Shown: in pieces, positions 5,490-5,557 of the stretch | Numbering within the stretch: position 1 is the first letter of the stretch | How the letters are laid out: each line of letters opens with the position of its first letter | From: JBHHYN01 sp046757565 | Lineage (GTDB): Bacteria; Pseudomonadota; Gammaproteobacteria; Eutrophobiales; Eutrophobiaceae | Reading direction: 5' to 3' | DNA: 5,557 bases | Assembly: GCA_046757565.1 (NCBI GenBank) | Contig: JBHHYN010000155.1 | Span: 1-5,557, forward strand | Notes under the pieces: generated by a model | What the model was told of the DNA's origin: nothing | Seen by the model: the letters and a program-made list of their open reading frames with translations, nothing else | The model's database searches: none | Translations under genes and position numbers: made by a program

Positions 5490-5557
5490 AAGGTGGCTTG
5501 GTTAACTAGAACTCTTTAACAGGAAGTACTTCTTAGTTTAAATCCTGGAGTGTCAAT

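Noticed and set aside
5523..5557. TTGACA on the minus strand (5551-5556) as the -35 of the regulator gene, with the GAAGTACTTC palindrome (5523-5532) as its operator
   Set aside because: No acceptable -10 lies 16-18 bp downstream of the TTGACA, and a 10-bp palindrome alone is weak. The window ends here, so the promoter region may be incomplete.

Overview
The window looks like roughly 50% GC bacterial chromosome, probably from a proteobacterium with anaerobic or redox-flexible metabolism. That assignment is an inference from gene content: a 2-oxoacid:ferredoxin oxidoreductase, a corrinoid/Fe-S reductive-dehalogenase-like protein and a TolB-like/TPR regulator. No rRNA or other taxonomic marker is present.

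Layout. Bases 1-324 are the C-terminal end of a 2-oxoacid:ferredoxin oxidoreductase beta subunit that enters from the left. Bases 325-713 are an AT-rich non-coding region. It holds a perfect 9+3+9 palindrome (555-575) set between or over two plausible sigma70-type promoters, and a 10-bp inverted repeat (511-520 / 613-622) brackets it. It probably controls the next three plus-strand genes: a UbiD-family prFMN-type (de)carboxylase (714-2213), a Rieske [2Fe-2S] ferredoxin (2219-2539) and a reductive-dehalogenase-like double [4Fe-4S] protein (2597-3601). Two minus-strand genes converge on this cluster. One is a 544-aa soluble regulator-like protein (3844-5478) with an N-terminal wHTH-like domain, a TolB/FlgO-like domain and TPRs. 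Directly downstream of it is a small conserved-looking ORF of about 78 aa (3598-3834) that has no ATG, GTG or TTG start and whose stop overlaps the stop of the reductive-dehalogenase-like gene.

How the genes may work together (inference). The plus-strand trio looks like a catabolic cassette. The UbiD-like enzyme would decarboxylate or carboxylate an aromatic or unsaturated acid. The Rieske ferredoxin would carry electrons. The RdhA-like corrinoid protein would carry out a reductive step such as removal of a halogen or another leaving group. The upstream 2-oxoacid oxidoreductase could supply low-potential electrons or handle an oxoacid intermediate, but a promoter region separates it from the trio. 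The window contains no UbiX (prFMN synthase), RdhB anchor or corrinoid biosynthesis gene. The most notable points are the UbiD-Rieske-RdhA association, an Asn in place of a normally acidic catalytic residue in the UbiD protein, the nested symmetric operator region, and the small gene without a canonical start.
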